Assembly (NCBI GenBank): GCA_021513715.1
Contig: CP084167.1
Location: 3,145,060-3,209,059, forward strand
Length of the DNA stretch: 64,000 nt
Direction: 5' to 3'
Source: Candidatus Heimdallarchaeum endolithica
Lineage (GTDB): Archaea; Asgardarchaeota; Heimdallarchaeia; Heimdallarchaeales; Heimdallarchaeaceae
A program made the position numbers and the translations under genes. The number at the start of each line of letters is the position of its first letter. Position 1 is the stretch's first letter. Shown here piece by piece: positions 44,850 through 53,759 of this stretch. The notes below the pieces were generated by a model. It saw only the letters and a list, made by a program, of their open reading frames with translations. It made no database searches and was not told where the DNA came from.

Positions 44850-46892
44850 TTGAATATATTCCCAAAATATCATCGCTTATTTTCTTCTGATGATGCTATA
44901 CTTTTACCAGGTTTTTCTGAAATTTGTTCTATTTATGATTTTTATGAGACTTTAATAGATAATTGGGACAAGATAATCAGAAAACCTTTAACTTCCCCTC
45001 ATTTATCTACAATTTCTTACATTCTAATGAGTTACTCTGACTATGAACGATTAAAAGAATTATTTGACTTATTTTCCTCTCTTGAGGTTGCTAGCAATTA
45101 TATTAAACTTTTAGCCAATCAAGGTAAGAAAGAAGAAGTTGAAAAGATTTTAAGCACTTATAAGCCAATAAAAGAACCTATTGAATGTTGGTTCGACTTA
45201 ATTGGTTGGGGGATTTACTATTTTAGTCAAACTCAACAGAAAAATAAACTTAACGAGTTTTTAGATGAGTTTGAGGAAGGTTTTCAAAAGATTTCAAAAT
45301 TAATGGAAAAGACTGATCTTTCTCTTATTCATCTACAAGCTTTTAAATTATATATCGAGGGCAGCTCTTTGTATTACAGGCGAGAGTACTTTAAATCTGT
45401 TAAATTAGCAAAAAAAGCAGTTGATCTACTTATTGAAAACGATATCGAAGACAATTTTCTTCTTGGTTCAATATACAACCTTTTGGCAATCAATTACAGT
45501 TTATCTGGTAGTGGGCCAGAGAAAGAGATGCTCTACAAAGTCAGAGATACATTTAATGAAGAAAGAATGGATAGAGGAGTAGCGATTGCAAAAGGGAATC
45601 TAGCCTATTTATTGATACGTGAAGGAAAATTCGAAGAAGCAATGACCTTACTTCTTGAATTTGATGAAATAATGAGAAAATATAGTGAAATAAGGAATTT
45701 AATCTTGAATTACAGCGATATTTACTATTGTTTAAAATCTCTTGGTAAAATGGATGAAGCTGAAAGGAATCTTGAAATTGCCATGCAACTGATGGAAGAA
45801 TACAATTCTCCGAATGAAGACATTTACATAGATGCCACAGAATTTTATGCATTGAAAGGTGAAATAGAAAAAGCAGAATTCTTTCTAAACAAGTATTCTC
45901 AATTTTTAGATGTTGAAGAAAAAGCAGAAACAGTCAAAAACGCTACTACACTAATTTACCAAGGCTTTATTGATTTTAAAAAGAAAAACTTCTATGATGC
46001 TGATCTGAAATTAAAGAAAGGGTTAAGTATTGCTAGAAAACAAAATGTCATTCCTCTTGTTTTACAAGCTCTAATCTATTTGATAGAACTAAATATATCT
46101 AAATATAAAATAGAAGCAAGTTCTCTTGTGAAAGAAGAAATAATAGAAGAAATAGAAATATTAAGCCAAGAAACAATTGCTATCCTAAAGTTTCACGATA
46201 ATATATTTCAGATGATTAACTATCAACAGCTGCTTGCTACTGCCTATATCTTGTCAAATAAGGTTTCTCTAGCTATTTCATTACTTGAAGAAGCAGAAAA
46301 AATAAGTATAAAACACAATATGATGGGACAAATTAAGCAGATCAAAGAATTAATGGGTTTAGCAAAATCGGTTGATAACTATGTAAATGGAGCTAAAGTG
46401 CAAATCCATCGAGAACTAGAGAAAGACTTGCAAACGTATTCATCAAAAGCTATAAGAGAAATAACAATTCTTCGAGATCAAGAAGAAGAGCCTACTCTGC
46501 TTTCTCTTTTAGTTATTCAAGAAAGTGGACTACCTTGCTTTTCCTATAATTTTAAAGATGAAAGTTTTACCACTGATGAACTGTTACTCTCAGGATTGAT
46601 AAATGCAATACAAAAATTTAGCTCTGAAATATCTTGGAAGAAAGGAAAGTTTAGACTTATGGCTCATTCTGATTATATTTTACTAATTGAACCCCATGAA
46701 AAATTCTCAATAGCCTTATTTGTGGATGGTTATGATACAAGTTTCAGAGAAAAAATGAGTGAATTTGCAGAATATGTGAAACCATTGGTAGATAAATTAG
46801 GTGACCAAAAATACCTTGATGGAGAAACTTGTATAGATCTCGATTTTAATCTAAAAGGAATAGTAGAAAAGATATTTATTCCTGAAAATTAA
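44850..46892 (+). CDS. TPR-repeat protein with C-terminal longin/roadblock-like sensor domain
   Basis: 680 residues. Residues about 30-520 are pairs of helices typical of tetratricopeptide repeats (for example YYRREYFKSVKLAKKAVDLL, AKGNLAYLLIREGKFEEAM, LGKMDEAERNLEIAM, LKGEIEKAEFFLNKY). Residues about 545-650 (LLSLLVIQESGLPCFSYNF...LLLSGLINAIQKFSSEI...HSDYILLIEP) are the same sensor-like domain as in the proteins at 7467-8675 and 11295-12374. A protein scaffold that reads a partner through this domain is a reasonable inference. The start is TTG at 44850; no ATG occurs in frame until about residue 58. Confidence 0.6.
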   Translation: MNIFPKYHRLFSSDDAILLPGFSEICSIYDFYETLIDNWDKIIRKPLTSPHLSTISYILMSYSDYERLKELFDLFSSLEVASNYIKLLANQGKKEEVEKILSTYKPIKEPIECWFDLIGWGIYYFSQTQQKNKLNEFLDEFEEGFQKISKLMEKTDLSLIHLQAFKLYIEGSSLYYRREYFKSVKLAKKAVDLLIENDIEDNFLLGSIYNLLAINYSLSGSGPEKEMLYKVRDTFNEERMDRGVAIAKGNLAYLLIREGKFEEAMTLLLEFDEIMRKYSEIRNLILNYSDIYYCLKSLGKMDEAERNLEIAMQLMEEYNSPNEDIYIDATEFYALKGEIEKAEFFLNKYSQFLDVEEKAETVKNATTLIYQGFIDFKKKNFYDADLKLKKGLSIARKQNVIPLVLQALIYLIELNISKYKIEASSLVKEEIIEEIEILSQETIAILKFHDNIFQMINYQQLLATAYILSNKVSLAISLLEEAEKISIKHNMMGQIKQIKELMGLAKSVDNYVNGAKVQIHRELEKDLQTYSSKAIREITILRDQEEEPTLLSLLVIQESGLPCFSYNFKDESFTTDELLLSGLINAIQKFSSEISWKKGKFRLMAHSDYILLIEPHEKFSIALFVDGYDTSFREKMSEFAEYVKPLVDKLGDQKYLDGETCIDLDFNLKGIVEKIFIPEN

Positions 46893-46960
46893 ACAAGATT
46901 AATCTTTCTTTTCTTTTTATTTAAAAAAACGAAAAAAAGAAAAAAGAATTCTTTCTCCAT

Positions 46961-48016
46961 TTATTTTGATAAAATCGATTCTCTAAAGAGTTTATTCAAT
47001 AATCCTTTACTAGGTTTCTTATTTCCTTTTTCGATTTCTTTAATCGTTTTGATAAGCATTTCATTTGTAGGCATTTTTACACCCAGTTTACTGCCTATCT
47101 CGTACACTTTACCGTTTAGGTAATCAATTTCTGTTGATTTTCCATTTCTGATATCTTGTAGCATTGAGACTATAGCATTCTTGTGAGGTGCAACTATTCT
47201 CTTTAGAACGTTTTTTGCTATTCCAAAACTGATTATGTCGTAAACGTATAACACTTCAGCGAATAAAACTCCTTGAAATGGATTTAACTTTAGCCCTAAA
47301 GCTTTAGCTACATCTACCATCTCTTTCCAGTTCCATAAGGACAAATAGATAGCTGCTTTTGTTCTTGCAATTTCTCCTAAAGGCATATCTCCTATTGCAC
47401 AAATAGGATTGATTGTGCTGTTTATCATTAGTTTCATCCAAACATCAGAAATGATATTATCAGAAACTTTTGTTGGAGCTACAAATTCTAGCACTTTAGG
47501 AATAAAATCTGGCACATCCTCGCTTTTAACTTCTTTTTCTTTTCCTATTCTTCCAATAACCAGGTCTCCTTCTGAAGTTTGCTCTGCTATTCCTGTATCT
47601 ACTAACTTGACATTGAATCCTACAACACAAGCAATTACTTTTTTGAAGTGTGACTCTTTTGCTATTTCTTCTGCAATTAATCCATTTTGAAGAGAAACTA
47701 TAGGAATTTCTTGGTCGTAAATTTGTTCAAGTTGTTTTATCACTTCGATTGTAGAGTTAGCTTTTAAGGTAATTAATATTGCATCAGGTTTCCACTCTTT
47801 TTCATTTTGTAAATCATCGATTGTTACTCCCACTACTTTTCCTTCTAACTTTCCTTTAGAAGAATTATAAACCATCTTTTTCTTTGAGAAGAATTCTTTA
47901 TGTCTTTCTCTACCTAAAACCCTAACATGAATGTTATTAGCAGCAAGAGGTGTAGCAACAGCTGTTCCTATTGCTCCAGGGCCAACTACTAGTAAATTTA
48001 TATTTTCTTTATCCAT
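46961..48016 (-). CDS. Ketopantoate reductase-family protein (PanE/ApbA)
   Basis: 351 residues. Rossmann NADP-binding motif LLVVGPGAIGTAVATPLA, then AILITLKANSTIEV, SLQNGL, and the C-terminal helical domain with LMINSTINPICAI and a final helix pair. The family reduces 2-dehydropantoate to pantoate in coenzyme A synthesis, but many archaeal members have other 2-oxoacid substrates. Its start overlaps iorB's end by 19 bases, with GAGGGT as ribosome-binding site, so the three genes are one operon. That context suggests a 2-oxoacid linked to indolepyruvate-type metabolism (inference). Confidence 0.78.
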   Translation of the reverse strand: MDKENINLLVVGPGAIGTAVATPLAANNIHVRVLGRERHKEFFSKKKMVYNSSKGKLEGKVVGVTIDDLQNEKEWKPDAILITLKANSTIEVIKQLEQIYDQEIPIVSLQNGLIAEEIAKESHFKKVIACVVGFNVKLVDTGIAEQTSEGDLVIGRIGKEKEVKSEDVPDFIPKVLEFVAPTKVSDNIISDVWMKLMINSTINPICAIGDMPLGEIARTKAAIYLSLWNWKEMVDVAKALGLKLNPFQGVLFAEVLYVYDIISFGIAKNVLKRIVAPHKNAIVSMLQDIRNGKSTEIDYLNGKVYEIGSKLGVKMPTNEMLIKTIKEIEKGNKKPSKGLLNKLFRESILSK

Positions 48017-48615
48017 TTTTTACCCTCTTTGAAAGCTTTTTTATTAACTTGAGAAAGAAGAATGTTTTTCCCAAGAAGTTTCTTAACTATTTTTTCTCCA
48101 GTTTCTTCAGTAATCCCCAGCTCTTCGAAAGTCGTTAAAGCAGAAAATATTCCAACATTATAAGGGATAAAGTTACCTTTAAACTGCTTTTTGAAGTTTT
48201 CACTGTCAAAAATGTAAAGTTCTTCTGCTCTTTCTCTAATCTCTTTGTCTATTTCTTCTTCTTCAGGAAAGACTTCTAAACCAAAATAATTTGTATTTCT
48301 AATCTCAAAATAGTCAAGTAGAATTACCTTTGGTTTGTGCCCTTTAATTCCATACAGATATCTCAGTGTTTCCATTTTTTCTAGCCCTATGACAAGATCG
48401 ACGTCTGAGCTAGCAAATAAAGGAGAACTTTCTTCATTTAGTCGGAGAAAAGATTGAACTGACCCTCCACGTTGAGAAAGACCGTGTATTTCATTGTAAC
48501 ACACTTTCTTTCCCGTATCAAGAGCTGATTCAGCAATCATTTTAGCCAAAGTAATAATCCCTTGACCACCTAAACCCAAAAAAGCAATATTTAGTGTTTC
48601 CTTGTTTTTCTTCAT
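47998..48615 (-). CDS. iorB: Indolepyruvate:ferredoxin oxidoreductase beta subunit
   Basis: 205 residues. LNIAFLGLGGQGIITLAKMIAESAL is the gamma-type domain motif of 2-oxoacid:ferredoxin oxidoreductases, followed by YNEIHGLSQRGGSVQSFLR and the DVDLVIGLEKMETLRYL segment. With IorA it converts aryl pyruvates to aryl-acetyl-CoA and reduces ferredoxin, a step in anaerobic amino acid fermentation. GGTGAG just before the ATG, and 8 bases from iorA's stop. Confidence 0.88.
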   Translation of the reverse strand: MKKNKETLNIAFLGLGGQGIITLAKMIAESALDTGKKVCYNEIHGLSQRGGSVQSFLRLNEESSPLFASSDVDLVIGLEKMETLRYLYGIKGHKPKVILLDYFEIRNTNYFGLEVFPEEEEIDKEIRERAEELYIFDSENFKKQFKGNFIPYNVGIFSALTTFEELGITEETGEKIVKKLLGKNILLSQVNKKAFKEGKKWIKKI

Positions 48616-48623
48616 TTTCTCAC

Positions 48624-50504
48624 CTACTTAATCGCTTTAACAGGGCATACCATAGCACAATAACCGCATCCTGTACAAGTATCTTGCTTGATGACTATTT
48701 TTCCATCTTCTTTGACTATAGATGGGCAAGCAAAGTCTATTAGACAATTACCGCATTGGGTACAAAGATCTTGATCAATAGACAAAGGTTTAACAGGAGT
48801 TTTCATATTTCTGAGTTTATTAACAACACATTCTCCCTTGAAAATAATGACTGATGGCCCTTGGTATTCTAAAGCTTCTTTAACTATTTTCACGTTTTCC
48901 TTAACGTTGATCGCTTGAACAGATTTAATCCATTTTACTCCTAAACCCTTAACTACTTCCTCAAGATTGATTGGGTTGAAATTTTTTCTTTTCCAAGTAG
49001 TTGAAGACGGAGAAGGTTGACCTCCAGTCATAGCTGTCAAAGAGTTATCTAAAATTGCTAAAGTAATATTGTGATTGTATTCTACAGCATCAAGAAGAGC
49101 AGGCATACCTGCGTGGAAGAAAGTTCCATCTCCAATAATAGCAATAACTTTCTTTCCATTGACTTTGGACATACCTAAAGCTGTTCCTAGTCCTCCACCC
49201 ATACATAACCAATAATCTCCAACATCTACAGGCTGTACTTGACCAAGAGCATAACAACCGATATCAGAAGGAATAATGAAATCTTCACCAGTAGCCTTCT
49301 TGATAGAATAGAAAGCTCCACGATGAGAGCAACCATCGCATAGTCTAGGAAGTGTTCGAGGAATTAAAAGCTCTTCACTATCAAAAATCTTTGGAAGAGG
49401 AGAAGGATCAGGAATCTCATAGAAAACTGAATCATCATTTGGGTCAGCAACTATACGACTAAAAGCTTCCTTTAAGGCATCGGGTCTCAAAGAATTTTCA
49501 TAAGGAATCTGCAACTTCTCTTTACCAAAAACAGTTACGTTCAACTTGTTTCTTCCTATAATAGCTAGTATTTCTGTTTCTAAATAAGGTTCAAGCTCTT
49601 CAACAAAGTAAATGTATTTGTATTTTTTAACAATTTCAGCAATCTTCTCTTCGTTTAAAGGAAAGATAGCTCCAATTTTCAAAATATCTCCATTAAAGTT
49701 GTACAGTTCAGCCATATATTCAACAATAGGATAAATTGCTCCATGAGTAATTATTAACCTCTCGGATGAAGAAGAAGACTCTTTAAGAGAAATAAATTCT
49801 TCAAATAGAGGATCTTTAGCGAGTGCTTTCAAACTCTTATGTAAACCTTTGTGTAAAAGATATCTTGCAGGAATTTGATATTTTATCTCCCTAACAAATT
49901 CCCCATTCCAGCTAAGATTTTCCTCAATAGGCTTATGTTTAACAATTCCTGTGCTTAAAGATGTAAAATTAGTCATTCGAAGCATACAAAGCATGTTGTA
50001 CTTCTCAGACAATTCATAGATCTTAGGGATAACATCTCTAATTTCCTGAGGAGTGGAAGGCTCAAAAACAGGAATGTGTGCAAATTTACCCCAAAACCTG
50101 GAATCTTGTTCATTTTGGCTAGACTGGCATCCAGGGTCGTCAACAGCAACAATAATCATTCCTCCTTGAACGCCAAAGTAAGCTAAGGCCATCATAGCAT
50201 CAGAAGCAACATTAACTCCAACATGTTTCATAATAACAGCTGAACGAACTCCTGATAAAGCTGCAGCAGCAGAAATCTCAAAAGCAACTTTCTCATTAAC
50301 AGAGTATTCAAAATATAATTGTCCTTTCTCATGCAGCTTAGCTAATCTAACTTGAATTTCAGTACTAGGAGTACCAGGATAAGCAGCAGTAAAACCAACA
50401 CCAGCTTCAAGTAACCCTTGAACAACAGCATGATTTCCCATGAAAAGAGCTTCTTCGGTTTCAGCTATTCCATTATCAATTTTGTTTTTTCTTTTAACAG
50501 ACAT
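48624..50504 (-). CDS. iorA: Indolepyruvate:ferredoxin oxidoreductase alpha subunit
   Basis: About 626 residues. N-terminal pyrimidine-binding domain (GFTAAYPGTPSTEIQ), a middle transketolase-C-like domain, the TPP-binding region IGDGTFFHAGMPALLDAV, and a C-terminal two-cluster ferredoxin (DLCTQCGNCLIDFACP and DTCTGCGYCAMVCP). This is the full IorA layout; the first cluster lacks the usual third-cysteine spacing (CGNCLIDFACP), as is common in this subunit. The ATG at 50504 is preferred to GTG at 50513. First gene of the iorA-iorB-panE-like operon. Confidence 0.9.
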   Translation of the reverse strand: MSVKRKNKIDNGIAETEEALFMGNHAVVQGLLEAGVGFTAAYPGTPSTEIQVRLAKLHEKGQLYFEYSVNEKVAFEISAAAALSGVRSAVIMKHVGVNVASDAMMALAYFGVQGGMIIVAVDDPGCQSSQNEQDSRFWGKFAHIPVFEPSTPQEIRDVIPKIYELSEKYNMLCMLRMTNFTSLSTGIVKHKPIEENLSWNGEFVREIKYQIPARYLLHKGLHKSLKALAKDPLFEEFISLKESSSSSERLIITHGAIYPIVEYMAELYNFNGDILKIGAIFPLNEEKIAEIVKKYKYIYFVEELEPYLETEILAIIGRNKLNVTVFGKEKLQIPYENSLRPDALKEAFSRIVADPNDDSVFYEIPDPSPLPKIFDSEELLIPRTLPRLCDGCSHRGAFYSIKKATGEDFIIPSDIGCYALGQVQPVDVGDYWLCMGGGLGTALGMSKVNGKKVIAIIGDGTFFHAGMPALLDAVEYNHNITLAILDNSLTAMTGGQPSPSSTTWKRKNFNPINLEEVVKGLGVKWIKSVQAINVKENVKIVKEALEYQGPSVIIFKGECVVNKLRNMKTPVKPLSIDQDLCTQCGNCLIDFACPSIVKEDGKIVIKQDTCTGCGYCAMVCPVKAIK

Positions 50505-50648
50505 AATAATCACGATATAGAAGTAATAGATGTATCTCTTGAAAGATGAAAGTAAAGTTATTTATAAATTTAATTTAGCTAAGATAAAATATGCTATTGT
50601 AAATTATTGAAATTTAGTTCAGTCTAATCCTCAAAAATAAAGGATATC

Positions 50649-51877
50649 ATTTCAATCCCACTATGGTCTGATTCTAACGTAATCTTTCATCTCACATTAA
50701 GAGACTAGAAGAGCAATTTCAATCCCACTATGGTCTGATTCTAACTTCTAATCCAAAAAGCATTGCTGTTACAAACATTATATTTCAATCCCACTATGGT
50801 CTGATTCTAACTGTCTTGAATTAACAATTCATCAGAAATTTTATAGAGATTTCAATCCCACTATGGTCTGATTCTAACGAGTATAATAAGTGAATATACA
50901 CCTACAGGAGAATTATTTCAATCCCACTATGGTCTGATTCTAACCCTCTTTGTCATATCCTCGCAATATTTCTTTACATTTATTTCAATCCCACTATGGT
51001 CTGATTCTAACTAAAATAAAAATAATTTGCACTAATAAAACTCAACAAATTTCAATCCCACTATGGTCTGATTCTAACTTTTAAAAGTTGATAATTGATA
51101 AGGATAATTATCCACATTTCAATCCCACTATGGTCTGATTCTAACCTTTACAAAGAAAACAAACGTCTTTGCTTCTATGAAATTTCAATCCCACTATGGT
51201 CTGATTCTAACGAATAACAGTCTTTTAACAAGCAATTCCTTTGCAGTATTTCAATCCCACTATGGTCTGATTCTAACTTGATTTAACTAATACGGAACGT
51301 AGCACAGGTATAAATATTTCAATCCCACTATGGTCTGATTCTAACAGGTAAGAAAAATGTCAGAAATAATAAAACTATATCAATTTCAATCCCACTATGG
51401 TCTGATTCTAACAGGTAAGAAAAATGTCAGAAATAATAAAACTATATCAATTTCAATCCCACTATGGTCTGATTCTAACACTTTTGCCTTTAGTACTTGT
51501 TATCTCAATCTTATTTCAATCCCACTATGGTCTGATTCTAACTTGCAGAGTTCTAAGTCTTTTCCTGAAAGTTTTGTTTATTTCAATCCCACTATGGTCT
51601 GATTCTAACCAATATGTTTCAATAGATAGTTGGGATGGAATAAAAAATTTCAATCCCACTATGGTCTGATTCTAACTTTTATGCTTTTTTCTGTAAGTTT
51701 AGTAAGAAAAATATTTCAATCCCACTATGGTCTGATTCTAACTAACTTAACCATGATTGCTGAAGAAGGCGACCCATTGATTTCAATCCCACTATGGTCT
51801 GATTCTAACTTAAAGACATTAGATGTGCTCAACATGATGGTTTATGTATTTCAATCCCACTATGGTCTGATTCTAAC
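50649..51877 (-). CRISPR. CRISPR array, 19 repeats and 18 spacers
   Basis: Nineteen identical 30-bp repeats were read at 50649, 50716, 50782, 50849, 50915, 50982, 51049, 51116, 51182, 51248, 51316, 51383, 51450, 51513, 51580, 51647, 51713, 51780 and 51848. Spacers are 36-38 bases except spacer 13 (51480-51512), which is 33. Spacers 11 and 12 (51346-51382 and 51413-51449) are identical. I place transcription on the minus strand: read that way the repeat begins GTTAGAATCAGACC and ends ATTGAAAT, the usual 8-base crRNA tag of type I-B, and the leader then lies next to cas2. The newest spacer would be 51810-51847. Confidence 0.97.
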
Positions 51878-51976
51878 TCTTGTTGTTGTCTGTTTTTTTG
51901 ATAATATTAAGGCTTTTCTTTTTATTCGCATTCGTATTCCTCCCATTTGGTATTTAGTTTATAAACATCCACATTC
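51878..51976 (-). promoter_or_regulatory. CRISPR leader and promoter
   Basis: 99 AT-rich bases between the cas2 stop and the first repeat. GTTTATAAAC at 51957-51966 is a TATA-like palindrome; a start about 25 bases on would leave some 55 leader bases before the first repeat. Position and orientation fit the repeat polarity. Confidence 0.6.
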
Positions 51977-52240
51977 TTATAATATGTTTGATTTATTCCC
52001 TTTTTGAATTCCTATTTCTTTTCTTTCTAAATATTTTTCATCTCTTAACGTATATACCAATACGCTATCTTCAGTTTTTTTTATCATTTTTTCAAGATTT
52101 TTTATTATTGAACGCATTTCTGCCTTTGTTATTTCTCCTTCAAAAACACTATTTTGTATCCATTCTAGATATGTCTTCAGAAACTTTCTTACTTTATCTA
52201 TTCTTTCTACCTTTATATCATATACAATTATAACATACAT
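51977..52240 (-). CDS. cas2: Cas2
   Basis: 87 residues. Starts with MYVIIVYDIKVERIDKVRKFLKTYLEWIQNS, the ferredoxin-fold first strand and helix with the conserved Asp, then FEGEITKAEMRSI and VLVYTLRD. Cas2 dimers bridge two Cas1 dimers in spacer integration. It ends right at the leader and begins 3 bases after the cas1 C-terminal frame. Standard length. Confidence 0.92.
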   Translation of the reverse strand: MYVIIVYDIKVERIDKVRKFLKTYLEWIQNSVFEGEITKAEMRSIIKNLEKMIKKTEDSVLVYTLRDEKYLERKEIGIQKGNKSNIL

Positions 52241-52243
52241 ACA

Positions 52244-52777
52244 TTACCACCAAGAGATAAGTGGTTTATATTCTGTTTCTCCCAAGAAATGTTTACAAAG
52301 TTTATATAATTCAAGTCTTATCAACCTTTTGTAGCTCACACTTCTTTTTAGCTCTTTGTGTCTTATTCTTGTTTTTAATTTTTGATCCCAGAGTTCAATG
52401 AATTTTCTTTTTCCTGTTTCTGTTAGCAATAAGTTTCCTATTTTTCCTTCAAAATCCTTATTGTTGAGTATCTTCTTATTTACCAAAGTTAATATCACCC
52501 TATCTGATAATATGGGTTTAAAGATCTCACTCACATCGAGAGCAAGAGAAAATCTTCTTTCAAAAGGTTCATGTAAATATGAAATTGTAGGATTCAGCTG
52601 TGTATTGTATATCTCAGAGAGTATGGTGGTATACAAAAGCGAATTACCAAAACTAATCAAAGCGTTCATTTTGTTTGTAGGAGGCCTTCTTTCTCTTTTC
52701 ATCATCTTATATTCTTTAGGAACAATTTGATCTATAGCCATGTAATACTGATTTCGAATACTACCTTCTAGCCCCAT
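52244..52777 (-). CDS. cas1: Cas1, C-terminal part (after frameshift)
   Basis: 177 residues from the ATG at 52777, holding the helical catalytic domain. The metal ligands are all here: the Glu in [12 protein letters not shown], the His in [10 protein letters not shown] and the Asp in [10 protein letters not shown]. Upstream in the same frame the codons still read like Cas1 ([15 protein letters not shown]), so the gene was one frame with the N-terminal part. The break is at an A10 run (52807-52816 on the plus strand as T10). One more A would join both frames into a normal 329-residue Cas1. Whether this part is translated alone is unknown. Confidence 0.85.
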   Translation of the reverse strand: MGLEGSIRNQYYMAIDQIVPKEYKMMKRERRPPTNKMNALISFGNSLLYTTILSEIYNTQLNPTISYLHEPFERRFSLALDVSEIFKPILSDRVILTLVNKKILNNKDFEGKIGNLLLTETGKRKFIELWDQKLKTRIRHKELKRSVSYKRLIRLELYKLCKHFLGETEYKPLISWW

Positions 52778-52791
52778 TATTTTTTTAATAT

Positions 52792-53232
52792 TTAATATTT
52801 CTTGAATTTTTTTTTTGTATTTTCTTCTATTTTTGAAATAATCTCGCCAATTATTGAATCTTTTCTTCTACTTTTTAAGGTTTTAATTATATTCAACGCT
52901 GAACCCTCTACAAACTTTTGAGCTAATTTCAATCTTTTTGGGTAGGACAGATAATGTGCTGACTGTTTTACGACCATTTCTCCGCTAACCAATGTTTCTC
53001 TGGGAAATAATGTACTTTTATACCAACCATAATGATCAAAAAAGTGCACTGGTATCCCTTTTTTTCCAAGAAACAGTATTACTCCTCCAGATAGAGAAAG
53101 GTTTCCATAAGCATAGATCGCATTTATTCTTTCAACAGGTAAAGCTCTTTTTACATCTTTACAATGGAAGTATAATGTATTTTCTTTTCTGTATAGGACT
53201 CCATCTTTCACAATATAAAATTCCTTCTTCAT
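52792..53232 (-). CDS. cas1: Cas1, N-terminal part (before frameshift)
   Basis: 146 residues, of which about the first 138 are Cas1: [60 protein letters not shown] and [13 protein letters not shown], the beta domain and first helices. After the A10 run the frame reads FKKY and stops, whereas the other frame continues the conserved sequence. It lacks all catalytic residues. Begins immediately after the cas4 stop. Could be a true frameshift mutation, a sequencing slip in a homopolymer, or a site of polymerase or ribosome slippage. Confidence 0.85.
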   Translation of the reverse strand: MKKEFYIVKDGVLYRKENTLYFHCKDVKRALPVERINAIYAYGNLSLSGGVILFLGKKGIPVHFFDHYGWYKSTLFPRETLVSGEMVVKQSAHYLSYPKRLKLAQKFVEGSALNIIKTLKSRRKDSIIGEIISKIEENTKKKFKKY

Positions 53233-53748
53233 CTAAACCACATAACAAAAATCCTTGTATGCACATTTTGTGCATCTTGATGTTTTGATATTTTTTGGGA
53301 GTGAACCTTCAATTATTTTTTCAATTTTGTCTAAAATTAGAAGAATTTCTTTTTTATTTTCTTCTGTTAGAACTATATGTTTCTTTTTATTCTCTTTAGA
53401 ATAACGAATTTCTCCTTCTGCATTTACTCCAAATTCGCTTAAAAAGTAGAGATAATACAACATTTGGTAATGGTCTGCTTTTTCGTTTTTACTAGATTTT
53501 TTTACTTCATTGAGAATTAATTTGTCTTTTCTATTAATAAAATCAATGTTTATTGTATCTAAAATTGTTATATCTTTTTTAGTTTTAGAGTAAGATTCTT
53601 CATGTATTTGCTTTCCAATTAAAACATGTTCATTTTCATTTTCCAATTGAATATTCCTTGCAAACAGCCATAGCTTCCTTTTACAAATGAAATAATATGA
53701 TACCATTACTCCAGTTATCTTTTTTAATTTTTCAAACAAATTATTCAT
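53233..53748 (-). CDS. cas4: Cas4 exonuclease
   Basis: About 171 residues. RecB-type nuclease: the first cysteine is in VSYYFICKRKLWLF, followed by HEESYSKTKKD, LILNEVKKSS (catalytic E-x-K) and QMLYYLYFL; the iron-sulfur cysteines end the protein (SRCTKCAYKDFCYVV). Cas4 trims pre-spacers and checks the PAM for Cas1-Cas2. The ATG at 53748 is preferred because GTGAT lies at the right distance; GTG at 53763 overlaps cas3. Confidence 0.88.
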   Translation of the reverse strand: MNNLFEKLKKITGVMVSYYFICKRKLWLFARNIQLENENEHVLIGKQIHEESYSKTKKDITILDTINIDFINRKDKLILNEVKKSSKNEKADHYQMLYYLYFLSEFGVNAEGEIRYSKENKKKHIVLTEENKKEILLILDKIEKIIEGSLPKNIKTSRCTKCAYKDFCYVV

Positions 53749-53759
53749 CACGATCACTT

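Noticed and set aside
50649..51877. Array transcribed on the plus strand
   Set aside because: On the plus strand the repeat ends in TTCTAAC and the leader would be far from cas2. On the minus strand it ends in ATTGAAAT, the standard tag, and the leader lies by cas2.
51357..52007. Overlapping plus-strand open frames through the CRISPR array
   Set aside because: They translate the repeat over and over (ISIPLWSDSN / FQSHYGLILT); they are artefacts of repeat sequence.
52792..52794. cas1 interrupted by a simple nonsense codon
   Set aside because: Careful counting shows that the two parts are in different frames; the break is a one-base shift at the A10 run, not a substitution to stop.
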